Source of the DNA: Bifidobacterium phasiani
GTDB taxonomy: Bacteria; Actinomycetota; Actinomycetes; Actinomycetales; Bifidobacteriaceae
Direction: 5' to 3'
NCBI RefSeq assembly: GCF_019331775.1
Contig: NZ_JAHBBD010000001.1
Span: 1 to 64,000 of the forward strand
DNA length: 64,000 bases
Part shown: positions 46,410-55,684 of the stretch, piece by piece
How positions within the stretch are numbered: the first letter of the stretch is position 1
How the letters are laid out: each line of letters opens with the position of its first letter
Notes under the pieces: model-generated
What the model was told of the DNA's origin: nothing
Seen by the model: the letters and a program-made list of their open reading frames with translations, nothing else
Database searches by the model: none
Made by a program: the position numbers and the translations under genes

Positions 46410-47384
46410 TCAGTCGCGCAGCGCGGTGCCCGTCATCTCGAGGAACACGTCGTTGAGGGTGGGCGGCCGGGACGTGACGTGGCCGATGTTCGCGCCGGAG
46501 GCCTCGAGGATGGCGAACACGTCCGCGATGTTGCGTTCGCCGCGCCGGCAGCGCACCTGCAGCTCGCGGCCGTCGTACCGGGCCTCGTCGACGGCCGGCA
46601 GCCCGCGGACGGCCTCGACGGCCGACTCGGGCAGGTCGAGGCTTTCGACGCTGATGCGCTCGCCGACGTCGATCATGGCCTTGAGCTCGTCGGCGGTGCC
46701 GAGCGCCAGATGCCGGCCGTGGTCCATGATCAGGATGCGGTCGCAGACCTGCTCGACCTCCTCCATGTAATGGCTGGTGTACACGACGGTGCCGCCCTCG
46801 TCGCGCAGGCTGCGGATGCCCTCGAGGATCGCGTTGCGGCTCTGCGGGTCGACGGCCACGGTGGGCTCGTCGAAGAAGACCAGTTCGGGCCGGTGGGCGA
46901 TGCCGCAGGCGATGTTGAGCCGGCGCCGCAGGCCGCCGGAGAGCTTGCCCGGCCTGACGCGCCGGTACTCCCCCAGCCCGACGAACGCGACCGCGTCGTC
47001 GACCAGTTTCCGGCGCCGCCGCCGGTCGGCGACGTACAGCGAGCAGAAGTAGTCGATGTTCTGTTCGACCGTCAGCTCGTCGAACACCGCCACCTCCTGG
47101 GGCACGACGCCCAGGCGCCGTTTCAGGGCGTAGCTGGTCGGCCCGATCGGCTCGCCGAACACGTCGATCCGTCCCTCGTCGTAGGTCAGCAGCGCCAGGA
47201 TGCAGTTGATCGCCGTGGTCTTGCCCGAGCCGTTCGGTCCCAGCAGGCCGAAGATCTCGCCGCGCCGCACGTCCAGGTCGAAGTAGTCGAGCGCCAGGGT
47301 CTCGCCGTAGCGTTTGACCAGACCGCGCACGCGGATCGCCGGATCCTGCCCGCGCGCGGCCTGGGACTGAAGTGTCGTGTCCAT
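46410..47384 (-). CDS. ABC transporter ATP-binding protein (ABC-2 exporter)
   Basis: A 324-residue ATPase. Walker A LLGPNGSGKTTAINC is near 48-62; the signature LSGGLRRRLNIACGIAHRP and Walker B LVFFDEPTVAVDPQSR follow, with an H-loop VYTSHYMEEVEQ. A C-terminal ~100-residue extension is seen in drug/lipid exporter ATPases. I start at MDTTLQSQ because GGAAGGAC lies before it; the earlier start at 47483 lacks one. It heads the three-gene exporter operon and is divergent from a histidine kinase, 172 bases apart, a common layout for a signal-controlled exporter. Confidence 0.92.
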   Translation of the reverse strand: MDTTLQSQAARGQDPAIRVRGLVKRYGETLALDYFDLDVRRGEIFGLLGPNGSGKTTAINCILALLTYDEGRIDVFGEPIGPTSYALKRRLGVVPQEVAVFDELTVEQNIDYFCSLYVADRRRRRKLVDDAVAFVGLGEYRRVRPGKLSGGLRRRLNIACGIAHRPELVFFDEPTVAVDPQSRNAILEGIRSLRDEGGTVVYTSHYMEEVEQVCDRILIMDHGRHLALGTADELKAMIDVGERISVESLDLPESAVEAVRGLPAVDEARYDGRELQVRCRRGERNIADVFAILEASGANIGHVTSRPPTLNDVFLEMTGTALRD

Positions 47385-47556
47385 CGTCGTGTCCTTCCTT
47401 CGGGCGACCGGTGCCCCGATCGCATCGGATGGTGTCTCCATCCTGCCCGAATCCGCGGCGCCCCGGATGCTGAGCGCGGTCACGACTCGCCGGTCGGGGG
47501 GTGACTTTTGTCATCGCCGTCCACTCCGTCCGGCCCATGCGGTTATCGTGGTCGGT

Positions 47557-48771
47557 ATGCGACGACTCGTGGACAAGACCGTGCTGGCCGGGCTGTGCCT
47601 GACGCTGGCCGTCATGGACCTGCATGCCGTCGCCGTGCCGTTCGTCGCCGCGATGCTCGCCGCCGTGTGCGGGACGACGCTGTTCGAGTGGCTGCGCGAT
47701 CCGCATCGGCGCGCCGCGCTTGCGGCCGGCGGCCTGCTCGCCGCGTGCGTGGTGCCGCATCTGTGCTGGTTCCTGCCGTTGGGCGCCTATGACTCGATGC
47801 GTCTGGACCGGGACGGGGCGGCGCGCGACGGGTCCGGCGACCCGGCGCCCGCGCGGACGGGGCGGTCCGCATGGGCGGCCGCGCGGTGGCTCTGGCTGGC
47901 GCCCACGGCCGTGACGGCGGCGTGCGCGGCCGCGCGCCGCTCGCCGCTCGCGCCGTCGTTCCTCGTCGCGCTGGTGCTGCTCACCGTCGTCGCCGCGCTG
48001 TTCGGCATGTCCGTGCGCCGCGAGGACCGGCTCGCGCACGCGCTGCCGAGGATCGAGGACGTCGCGCGCGACGTGATGCGCCGGCAGCGCTCGCGCATCG
48101 CCGACGGCGAGGAGGAGCGCGCCGCCGCGGTGCGGATGGCCACGATGGCCGAGCGCACCCGCATCGCCCGCGAGATCCACGACAACGTCGGCCATCTGCT
48201 GACGCGCGCGATCATGCAGACCGAGGCGGCGCGCGTGGTCGCCGACGCGTCCGGGGACGAGGCCGGCGCCGCGCGTCTCGCCGGGATCGGCGCCACCGTG
48301 GACGAGGCGATGACGATGGTGCGCCGCTCGGTGCACGACCTGGAGGACGCCGGCACCGACGTCCACGCGCAGATCCGCGCGGCCGCCTCGTCGTTCGACG
48401 CGGCGACGGCGGGGTTCTCCGTGCGGCTGGACGATGCGATCGGCCAGGCGCCGGCGCCGGTGGCGCGATGCCTGGCCACGGTGATCCGCGAGGCGCTGTC
48501 CAACGTGGCCCACCACAGCACGGCCGACGAGGTGTCCGTCGTGCTGCACGACTTCCCGGCGTTCTGGCAGCTGGTCGTCCAGGACAACGGCGGCCCCGCC
48601 GCCGGCGCGCGGACCGGGGCGCCGCGGGGCATGGGGCTGGCCGACATCGACGCCCGCGTCCGCCCGCTGGGCGGCACGGCCACCTACGGGCCGTACGGCG
48701 CGGGCTGGAGGGTGTTCGCCTCGATACCGAAGGCGCCGTGGGCCGACACGGCACGGAAGGAGCAGGGATGA
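47557..48771 (+). CDS. Sensor histidine kinase (NarL-type)
   Basis: A 404-residue membrane sensor with about four N-terminal helices (residues 8-150), a short coiled linker, and a HisKA_3 dimerisation domain with phosphoacceptor His208 in RIAREIHDNVGHLLTRAI. The ATPase domain has IREALSNVAHHSTA (N-box), VVQDNGGPAAG (G1) and RGMGLADIDARV (G2). Its stop overlaps the response regulator start by four bases. It divides from the ABC exporter operon and probably controls it. Confidence 0.9.
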   Translation: MRRLVDKTVLAGLCLTLAVMDLHAVAVPFVAAMLAAVCGTTLFEWLRDPHRRAALAAGGLLAACVVPHLCWFLPLGAYDSMRLDRDGAARDGSGDPAPARTGRSAWAAARWLWLAPTAVTAACAAARRSPLAPSFLVALVLLTVVAALFGMSVRREDRLAHALPRIEDVARDVMRRQRSRIADGEEERAAAVRMATMAERTRIAREIHDNVGHLLTRAIMQTEAARVVADASGDEAGAARLAGIGATVDEAMTMVRRSVHDLEDAGTDVHAQIRAAASSFDAATAGFSVRLDDAIGQAPAPVARCLATVIREALSNVAHHSTADEVSVVLHDFPAFWQLVVQDNGGPAAGARTGAPRGMGLADIDARVRPLGGTATYGPYGAGWRVFASIPKAPWADTARKEQG

Positions 48772-49424
48772 AGACCGCCATCGTCGACGACGACCCGATC
48801 GTGTGCGAGTCGCTGCGCACGATACTGACCGCCACCGGCGCGGCCGAGGTGCTATGGACCGCACCCGACGGCGAGCGGGCCGTCGAACGCTACCGTTCGG
48901 GCCCGCACGACCGGCCGGACGTGCTGCTGATCGACATCCAGATGCCCGGCATCGGCGGTCTGGAGGCCGCGCGGCGGATCCTGGCGTTCGACCGGTCGGC
49001 GCGCGTGCTGTTCCTGACCACCTTCTCGGACCGCGCCTACATCGACGAGGCGATCGCGCTGGGCGCGCGAGGCTATCTGATCAAGCAGGACGTCGCCTCG
49101 GTGGGCCCGGCGCTGCAGGCGGTGATGGCCGGGCAGGTGGTGCTGGGCGCCGAGGTGCTCGGCAAGCTCGCCGCCCCGGCGGAGGACGCCGAGAGCCGGG
49201 ATACGGACCCGTCCGAGGCCGCCGACGCGTTCCCGGAGCTCAGCGACCGCGAGCTCGAGATCGCGGCCCTGGTGGCCGAAGGGTTCGACAACCGCGACAT
49301 CGCGGCGCGGCTGTACCTGTCGCCGGGCACGGTGCGCAACCGCATCAGCGGCATCCTGGACAAGCTGGGCATGGCCAACCGCACCCAGCTCGCGATCGCC
49401 TGGATCCGACGGGACCGGCGCTGA
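48768..49424 (+). CDS. NarL/FixJ-family response regulator
   Basis: A 218-residue regulator, phosphoacceptor Asp56 in LLIDIQMPGIGG, with Asp7/8/9 (DDD) and K in YLIKQDV. The C-terminal LuxR-type helix-turn-helix has LSDRELEIAALVAEGFDNRDIAARLYLSPGTVRNRISGIL. It is the partner of the preceding kinase and most likely regulates the divergent ABC-2 exporter. Confidence 0.92.
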   Translation: MKTAIVDDDPIVCESLRTILTATGAAEVLWTAPDGERAVERYRSGPHDRPDVLLIDIQMPGIGGLEAARRILAFDRSARVLFLTTFSDRAYIDEAIALGARGYLIKQDVASVGPALQAVMAGQVVLGAEVLGKLAAPAEDAESRDTDPSEAADAFPELSDRELEIAALVAEGFDNRDIAARLYLSPGTVRNRISGILDKLGMANRTQLAIAWIRRDRR

Positions 49425-49436
49425 GCGCGCATACGG

Positions 49437-49475
49437 GGACGCCGCGCGTCCCGGCGGACCGGGCGCGCGGCGTCC
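49437..49475. terminator. Bidirectional terminator between the response regulator and DUF47 gene
   Basis: GGACGCCGCGCG and its exact complement form a 12-bp stem with a GC-rich loop, 12 bases past the response-regulator stop. Confidence 0.8.
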
Positions 49476-49490
49476 GACGCGGCCGAAAGG

Positions 49491-50114
49491 TCAGCTGTTC
49501 TTCATGACGACGTTGTCGATGACGTCGGCGACCTTCTCGCAGGCGTCGGCGCATTCCTCCAGCTGCGTGTACACCTCGTGCCAGGCGAACACCGCCATCG
49601 GGTCCGAGCAGGTGGTGTGCAGGTCGCGCAGCGCGTTGACGAACAGCGAATCGGCCTCCTGCTCCACGTGGTTGATCGTGAACACCCGCTCGCGCAGCGT
49701 CTTCGAACGCTTGAACCGGCGCATCTCCGCCACCAGCCCGCGCATCTGCTCGACCTCGTCGACGACCTTGTCGAGCATGTCGAGCGCGTCCGGGCGGATC
49801 TCCTGCACGTTGTCGTAGTACAGGCGGTGCAGCACCCCTTCGATCTCGTCGACGACGCTGTCGAGGTAGTCGCTCAGCAGCGCCACGTCCTCGCGGTCGA
49901 TGGGCGTGATGAACGCGGTGACCAGCTCGTCCACCAGCGCGTGCCGCACCTCGTCGGCGGCCTGCTCGATGGCGTGCATCTGCGCCATGCGCTCCTGCAG
50001 CCGGGACGGGTCGTAGTCGTGCATGACCTCCGACAGCAGCGCCACCGCCTGCCCCGCATACTCGGCGCTCCGGTCGAAGGAGTCGAAGTAGAATGCGTCG
50101 TTCTTTCTTGCCAT
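49491..50114 (-). CDS. DUF47 (PhoU-like) protein
   Basis: A 207-residue all-helical protein of the DUF47/PhoU-like family, which accompanies Pit phosphate transporters. ALLSEVMHDYDPSRLQERMAQMHAIEQAADEVRHAL and LREEVFTINHVEQEADSLF-like segments have the family E-x-x-x-D metal-binding repeats. GGAAGGAAC precedes the ATG. It lies 17 bases after pit and probably regulates that transporter. Confidence 0.92.
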   Translation of the reverse strand: MARKNDAFYFDSFDRSAEYAGQAVALLSEVMHDYDPSRLQERMAQMHAIEQAADEVRHALVDELVTAFITPIDREDVALLSDYLDSVVDEIEGVLHRLYYDNVQEIRPDALDMLDKVVDEVEQMRGLVAEMRRFKRSKTLRERVFTINHVEQEADSLFVNALRDLHTTCSDPMAVFAWHEVYTQLEECADACEKVADVIDNVVMKNS

Positions 50115-50131
50115 CGATGCGGTTCCTTCCG

Positions 50132-51169
50132 TTAGAACACGAACATGAACAGTTTGGCCATGACGAAGCTGATGAGACCGCACCCCGGGAACGTGAACAC
50201 CCAGGTGAGCATCATGTCCTTCACCACGCCGAAGTTGATGGCCGACAGCCGCTTGACCGCGCCGACGCCCATGATCGCGCTGGTCTTGGTGTGCGTCGTC
50301 GACACGGGGATGCCCAGCACGGTCATCAGCAGCAGGCACAGCGCGCTCGACAGGTCGGCGGAGAAGCCCTGGAACTTCTCGAGCCGGACCATGTCCTGGC
50401 CGACCGACTTGATGATGCGCTCGCCGCCGACCGAGGTGCCCAGGCCCATGATCGTGCTGCACAGCAGCATCAGCCACACCGGGATGATCACGCCGGCCAC
50501 GCTGGACTGGCCGCTGCAGAACGCCATGCCGAGGAACAGCACGCCGATGAACTTCTGGCCGTCCTGCGCGCCGTGCATGAAGCTCATCGCCGCGGCGCCC
50601 ACGATCTGCGCGTACTTGAAGAAGCCGTTGGTCCGGCGGCGGTCGAGCCCCGCGCACACGACGGTGACCAGCTTGCACACGACCCAGCCCATCGCGAAGC
50701 CGATGGCCAGGCTGGCCACCAGGCCGTAGAGCACCTTGACCCATTCGTCCATGTTGACGCCGCCGATGCCGTTCTGGATCGCGATCGCGGCGCCGGTCAG
50801 GCCGGCGATCAGGCTGTGGCTCTCCGAGGTGGGGATGCCGAACATCGAGGCGGCGACGCTGTAGACGACGATGGAGAACAGCGCCGCGCACAGCGCGATC
50901 AGCGCCTCGTGGGTGTTGCCGCCGAAGTCGACCATGTTGCTGATCGTGGAGGCGACCGAGGCGTTGAGCTGCGTCATGATGAACACGCCGAGGAAGTTGA
51001 ATACGGCCGCCATGATGATCGCCGAGCGCACCCGCATGCAGCGCGTCGTCACGCAGGTGGCGATGGCGTTCGGCGCGTCGGTCCAGCCGTTGACGAAGAT
51101 GACGCCCAGCGTCAGCAACGTAGTCACGAGCAATGCGGGGTTGGTGAGCATCTGTTGGATGAAGTACAT
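50132..51169 (-). CDS. pit: Inorganic phosphate transporter (PiT family)
   Basis: A 345-residue PiT-type transporter with ten to twelve helices. The signature near the start is FVNGWTDAPNAIATCVTTR, and its inverted-repeat partner is AAMSFMHGAQDGQKFIGVLFL. It takes up phosphate (as metal-phosphate) with protons. I use the ATG of MYFIQQML; in-frame GTG and TTG starts up to 51226 exist. The DUF47 gene follows. Confidence 0.92.
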   Translation of the reverse strand: MYFIQQMLTNPALLVTTLLTLGVIFVNGWTDAPNAIATCVTTRCMRVRSAIIMAAVFNFLGVFIMTQLNASVASTISNMVDFGGNTHEALIALCAALFSIVVYSVAASMFGIPTSESHSLIAGLTGAAIAIQNGIGGVNMDEWVKVLYGLVASLAIGFAMGWVVCKLVTVVCAGLDRRRTNGFFKYAQIVGAAAMSFMHGAQDGQKFIGVLFLGMAFCSGQSSVAGVIIPVWLMLLCSTIMGLGTSVGGERIIKSVGQDMVRLEKFQGFSADLSSALCLLLMTVLGIPVSTTHTKTSAIMGVGAVKRLSAINFGVVKDMMLTWVFTFPGCGLISFVMAKLFMFVF

Positions 51170-51298
51170 GAATGAAACGTCCAACGTACTCGCCGCCTTT
51201 TTCTCAATCTTCAACAGTGAACACACTGAGTTTACCTGATGTTCACCCGGGAGTCATGCAGGGCTACGTAGTGTTTCGCGCCGCGGCGGCATGCCGGG

Positions 51299-51332
51299 CG
51301 GCGCCCGCCCCGGTTCGTCGGGACGGGCGCCG
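51299..51332 (-). terminator. Probable terminator of the M60-like protease gene
   Basis: CGGCGCCCG and CGGGCGCCG bracket a GC-rich loop, 82 bases beyond the protease stop, as part of a longer imperfect dyad. Confidence 0.6.
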
Positions 51333-51413
51333 TCGTGCCGGCCCGTGTGTCGCCACGCCGTCACGGCCCGTTTCGGACGCGCCGCGACGCCGAATGCGCC
51401 GCCCGATGCGCGG

Positions 51414-54400
51414 TCATCGCCGCGTCCCGCGCATGGCGGCCGCCGCGACGCCGAGGGCGGCGGCGAGGACCGCGAGCGCCAGCGCCGAGGCCAGCACCGC
51501 GCCGGTCCGCGCCAGGCGCGTCGGGGTGGCCGCACCGGAGCCGTCCGCGGCCCCGAGCGGGAACCCGCCAGCGGGCGGCCGGCCGGTTCCGGCGCCGAGA
51601 GGTCCGCCGCCGTCCGCGCCGTCCGCGCCGTCGGCCGCGGAGCCGTCGGACGGCTCGCCCGACTCGTCGCCGGGCACGCCGCCGGGCGAATCGTCCGGCG
51701 CCGTACCGTCCTGGTCGCCGACCGCGCCGGCGCCCGCATCGCCGGACGCGCCGTCGGCGGGCGGGGCGGTCTCGCCGTCGCCCGGATCGGTGTCGTCGCC
51801 GTCCGCCTCGCCGGCGTGGCCGGGGTCGCCATCCTCCGTCCCGTCACCGGAACCGCCGTCATGGTCCGTTCCGGCGTTCCCGGCGTCGCCGTCGGCGTCC
51901 GTTCCACCGTCGACGTCGCCGCCAGCATCGCCGCCATCGCCGGCGACGTCACCGGCGTTCCCCGCTCCGCCTCCCTCGTCGGGATGGCCGTCGCCGGACC
52001 CGTCGCCGACGCCCGCATCGCCGGATCCGTCGTCATGCCCGCCGTCGCCGGGCTGCCCGTTCTCCGGACCGCCGTCGTCTCCGGCGTCGCCGTCGCCCGG
52101 GTCGCCGGCATCGCCGCCGCCATCCGGTTCGTTCGAGCCGGGGTCGCCCCCGGTCCCGGGCTCGGCGCCGTCCGAATCGCCGGCGCCGGCATCGCCGGGA
52201 TCCTCATCCGCGGCGGCGACGTTCGGGTTGAGCCTCACGTCGTAGGCGACCACGCGGAATTCCTCGGGCTTCTCGTCGCCGGTCTTCGCATAGACGAATC
52301 GCGGCGTGCGGCTGAACCCGACCAGTTCGTCGTTGCGGTACAGCTCCCAGGCGGCCACGTAGGTCCCGGCGGCGTCGCCGGCCAGCGCGGCGTCGACCGT
52401 GATCGCGCCGTCGGCCTCGGACACCGTCGTCCCGACGTCCACCGGGCCGTCGAACGGTTTGGCGCCGTTGATCTCGGCGGCGTCCACGTCGACCGAATAG
52501 TACATGACCTTGCGCGGCATCTTCGGGTACCGGGCGCAATACTCGCGCACGGCCGGCGACAGGTCGTTCTGCCCCATCGCGGCGAGGTAGTCGGCGAAGT
52601 CGTATCCGATCGCCATCGTGGCGGCCACCGCGAGGCGGTTGTACTGCGCATGCGGCTGGCCGTCGTTCGAAATCCCCGCGGTCAGGCGGTCGATCTCGGC
52701 CACGGTCCCGGGCTCGCCGCGCAGCATGCGCGTCATCGCGCCGTATGCGCCCCAGGTGCGCACCTCGGCGGCGCGCTCGGCCGTGTACGGCCCGGACCCG
52801 TAGTCGTAGTCCGCGTAGTCCCAGCCGTCGAAGTAGTGCAGGCCGTTCCACCAGGCCACGAGATGGGCCCAGATGTACTCGCCCCACACGCCGTTCTCGT
52901 TCCAGTCGTACATGAACCCCGGGTCGGACGCGATGCGCGCGAGCCGCTCGTCCCACCGCCGCGTGGCCCGCAGCACGTTGCCGTGGTAGATGCCCGTGGA
53001 GAACGCGCCCTCGCCCATGGCCATGATGGCGCCGTGGCGCGCGCCAGCCAGCGAGAACAGGTTGTTGGTCTCCTCCGGGACCGAGAACACGGTGTTGTCG
53101 AGCATGTGCCCGTACTCGTGGGACATGCCCCACCCGTACATGCTGCTGCCGTTGAGGAAGCTGCGCATCACGCCCTCCGGCATGTGGAAGTAGCGATTGA
53201 ACGCGTACATCGTCGACGGGCTGGACACGGTCGAGGTGAACGAGATGTGCACGCGCATCGGCGACGGAGCGTTCGGTCCGCCCGTCTCGGCCGGGTCGAA
53301 CCCCTCGAACGACCAGTAGAAGTCCAGCCACTCCTGGACCGCCGCGTTCGCGCGTCCGACGTAGCCGGCTGCCGACTGCGACGAGGTCACCGACTCCTGG
53401 TCGAGCACGCCGGCGAGCAGCGAGGCCCGCATCGAGAACTGCGCGTTGCCGCCGTCGCCCAGCTGGATCATCGTCATGTCCTGCGCGGCGCCGTCCCGCA
53501 CCTGCCGCACGTGGTCGCGCAGCTCCCGCACGTAGTCCCAGAACCGCTCGGGATGTTCGGCGTCATACACGTAGAACGGGTGGCGGCCCAGCTGCGTGCC
53601 GGTGACCGCCGGCGCGTCCGGCGCGTTGGCGTCCGCGCCCTCCAGGCGCGCCCGCACGGCGTTGTCGGCCGAGTCGTTGATCAGGAACAGCATGGAGCCG
53701 TACTTCCTGCCGCTCAGGTCGATGGAGATCCGGTTCTCGCCGTTGCGCAGGCCGCCCCGCTCCCCCATGTTCAGCGACTCGTACGAGTTGTTCTCGCTTC
53801 TGCCGACCTGCCGCCAGGCCAGGCGCACGGCCGACGGGTCGTCCGCGTCGAGGTAGAGGTTGAGCCGCCGCGCCCCGGGGCCGAGGTAGTACCCGGTGAT
53901 GTCCAGGTTGTCGAAGCGGAACATGTGCTGGGTGCGCGTGCGGTCCGAGGCCGCGCTGCCGAGCTGCGACAGCGTCATCGTCGAGGCCTCGACGGCGTCG
54001 CGCTCCTGCTCGAGGTAGCGCTTCTGCCGTTCCAGGTACGCCAGCCGCTCGTACCGGTCCGCGGCGTCGGGCGCGGCGGCGCCGCCGTAGAACGCGTCCA
54101 GACGGGCGCGCAGGTCGTCGAACGCCCCGTCCACCAGCAGCTCGGGCCTGAGCGTGTAGCCGAGATTGTCGGCGTACGGCGAGTCGAGCAGGTCCATCAG
54201 TTCGGCGGCGTCGCCGGTGGGCAGCACCAGCCGGTTCGGCGCGGTCGGGTCCGCCATCAGCGGCAGCATGTCGGACGAGCCGTCGGCGCTCACGCGCAGC
54301 AGGGTGCGCAGCGTCGCCGCGTACCCGGCGTCCGGGGCGGTCGCCACGAGCCGGCCCGCGTCCGGGGCGCCCTGCAGCACCACCGGCACGGGCGAGTCGG

Positions 54401-55544
54401 CGTCATGGCCGGTCAGCGGCGAGTCGGCGACGAGCACGGTGCCCTGGTTCAGCCGGATGTGGTCGCGTTCGCCGACGATCCGCGCGCCGGAGCCCATGCG
54501 CAGCGTCGCGGCGCCCTCAAGGATGACGGCGCAGCGGTTGGACACGGTGCTCTCGCCGATCGTGCCGCCGGTGAAGACGAGGACGCCGTCGCCGAGCACC
54601 TGCACCATGCCGCCCGACGGGACGGTGTAGTTCGCGCCGTTCGCGGTGATCGACCCGCCGGACATCTCGAAGACGCCGCCGATCCAGACGGAGGCCTCGG
54701 AGTAGGTGGCGTGGTTGCCGGTGATCGCGCCGTCGGTCATGACCACCCGGCCGGAGCGCTCGACGGCGATGGCGGCGTTGCGTTGCGCGCGGCAGTTCCT
54801 GATGACGCCGCCGTCGAGCCGGAACTCGCCGTTGCGCACGTAGACGCCGGCCCACGGCTTGTACGAGGCACGGCCCTGCTGGACGGTCGCGCCGGTGCGC
54901 TGCGTGAACGCCGCGCCCGCGCCGTCGATGCGGACCAGCGCCTCGTTCGACTCGGCGTTCCCGCCGTCGAGGACCAGGGAGTCCGCCTCGCCGGAGGCGC
55001 TGTCCAGGGTGAGCGCGCCGCCGGCGCCCAGCCGCACCATCGCGTCGGGCAGGCCGCCGGACCGCGGGTATGCCGCGGCACGGGTGATGACGGTGGGCGC
55101 GACGGCGCGCAGGGTCACGGATTTGCCGGTCACGCCAAGCGGGCGGGTCAGCTCGATGGCGCCGGAGACCTCGATGACCGCGCCGTCGGCCGCCGCGTCC
55201 ACGGCGTCCTCCAGCGGCGTCGCCGGCATGACGGCTTCGGCGGGTTCGATGGGTTCCGTCGTCTCGGCTGATTCCGCGGGCGCGGCGGCCGCGGAATCGG
55301 GGCCACCCGCCGCGGCCGGATCCCCGGCGGGGTCCGGCGCGATGTCGCCGGTCGCGTCGCCGGCGGCTTCCGCTCCGCCGTCGGGAGCGGTGTCGGACGG
55401 CGTCGTCGCCCCGGTGCCGGCGGACTCCCCCGTCAGCGGGGTCGTATCGGCGATCGCCGTGAACGCGGGGGCCGCGGCGGCGGACAGCCCCGCGGCGAGC
55501 AGCGCCGCGAGCGCCGCATGGACCAGTCTCTTGCTACTCGGCAC
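51414..55544 (-). CDS. Secreted, cell-wall-anchored M60-like metalloprotease
   Basis: A 1376-residue surface protein. Order: signal peptide (1-30); a Gly/Ala/Asp-rich stretch; a right-handed beta-helix-like region of repeats (about 105-330, e.g. FRLDGGVIRNC, FEMSGGSITANG, VFTGGTIGES); a helical/jelly-roll part; and a metallopeptidase domain with HEYGH at 809-813 and the downstream Glu of PEETNN (824-825), the HExxH...E motif of M60-like peptidases. A small beta domain follows. Then comes ~225 residues made almost only of Gly, Asp, Ala, Ser, Glu and Pro (about 1111-1335), a flexible acidic stalk. It ends with LARTG (1344-1348), a membrane helix and MRGTRR, a sortase E-type tail. M60-like enzymes cleave mucin glycoproteins. 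The start is GTG with AAAGGAAAC upstream. Confidence 0.9.
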   Translation of the reverse strand: MPSSKRLVHAALAALLAAGLSAAAAPAFTAIADTTPLTGESAGTGATTPSDTAPDGGAEAAGDATGDIAPDPAGDPAAAGGPDSAAAAPAESAETTEPIEPAEAVMPATPLEDAVDAAADGAVIEVSGAIELTRPLGVTGKSVTLRAVAPTVITRAAAYPRSGGLPDAMVRLGAGGALTLDSASGEADSLVLDGGNAESNEALVRIDGAGAAFTQRTGATVQQGRASYKPWAGVYVRNGEFRLDGGVIRNCRAQRNAAIAVERSGRVVMTDGAITGNHATYSEASVWIGGVFEMSGGSITANGANYTVPSGGMVQVLGDGVLVFTGGTIGESTVSNRCAVILEGAATLRMGSGARIVGERDHIRLNQGTVLVADSPLTGHDADSPVPVVLQGAPDAGRLVATAPDAGYAATLRTLLRVSADGSSDMLPLMADPTAPNRLVLPTGDAAELMDLLDSPYADNLGYTLRPELLVDGAFDDLRARLDAFYGGAAAPDAADRYERLAYLERQKRYLEQERDAVEASTMTLSQLGSAASDRTRTQHMFRFDNLDITGYYLGPGARRLNLYLDADDPSAVRLAWRQVGRSENNSYESLNMGERGGLRNGENRISIDLSGRKYGSMLFLINDSADNAVRARLEGADANAPDAPAVTGTQLGRHPFYVYDAEHPERFWDYVRELRDHVRQVRDGAAQDMTMIQLGDGGNAQFSMRASLLAGVLDQESVTSSQSAAGYVGRANAAVQEWLDFYWSFEGFDPAETGGPNAPSPMRVHISFTSTVSSPSTMYAFNRYFHMPEGVMRSFLNGSSMYGWGMSHEYGHMLDNTVFSVPEETNNLFSLAGARHGAIMAMGEGAFSTGIYHGNVLRATRRWDERLARIASDPGFMYDWNENGVWGEYIWAHLVAWWNGLHYFDGWDYADYDYGSGPYTAERAAEVRTWGAYGAMTRMLRGEPGTVAEIDRLTAGISNDGQPHAQYNRLAVAATMAIGYDFADYLAAMGQNDLSPAVREYCARYPKMPRKVMYYSVDVDAAEINGAKPFDGPVDVGTTVSEADGAITVDAALAGDAAGTYVAAWELYRNDELVGFSRTPRFVYAKTGDEKPEEFRVVAYDVRLNPNVAAADEDPGDAGAGDSDGAEPGTGGDPGSNEPDGGGDAGDPGDGDAGDDGGPENGQPGDGGHDDGSGDAGVGDGSGDGHPDEGGGAGNAGDVAGDGGDAGGDVDGGTDADGDAGNAGTDHDGGSGDGTEDGDPGHAGEADGDDTDPGDGETAPPADGASGDAGAGAVGDQDGTAPDDSPGGVPGDESGEPSDGSAADGADGADGGGPLGAGTGRPPAGGFPLGAADGSGAATPTRLARTGAVLASALALAVLAAALGVAAAAMRGTRR

Positions 55545-55624
55545 GATGTTTCCTTTCGTCGTTCCCAAGTCGTGTCGGGTAGGTCGAGTGTAGCAAGGAG
55601 CAAAATGGCGGGCGGAGGAACGAC

Positions 55625-55660
55625 CGTGCCCGGGCCGCGGAACGACGCGGCCCGGGCACG
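55625..55660 (-). terminator. Terminator of the DUF362 gene
   Basis: CGTGCCCGGGCCGCG and its exact complement make a 15-bp stem with a six-base loop, 25 bases beyond the DUF362 stop and before the protease start. Confidence 0.85.
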
Positions 55661-55684
55661 GGTGCGGGGGTGAGGGGGTCCGGC

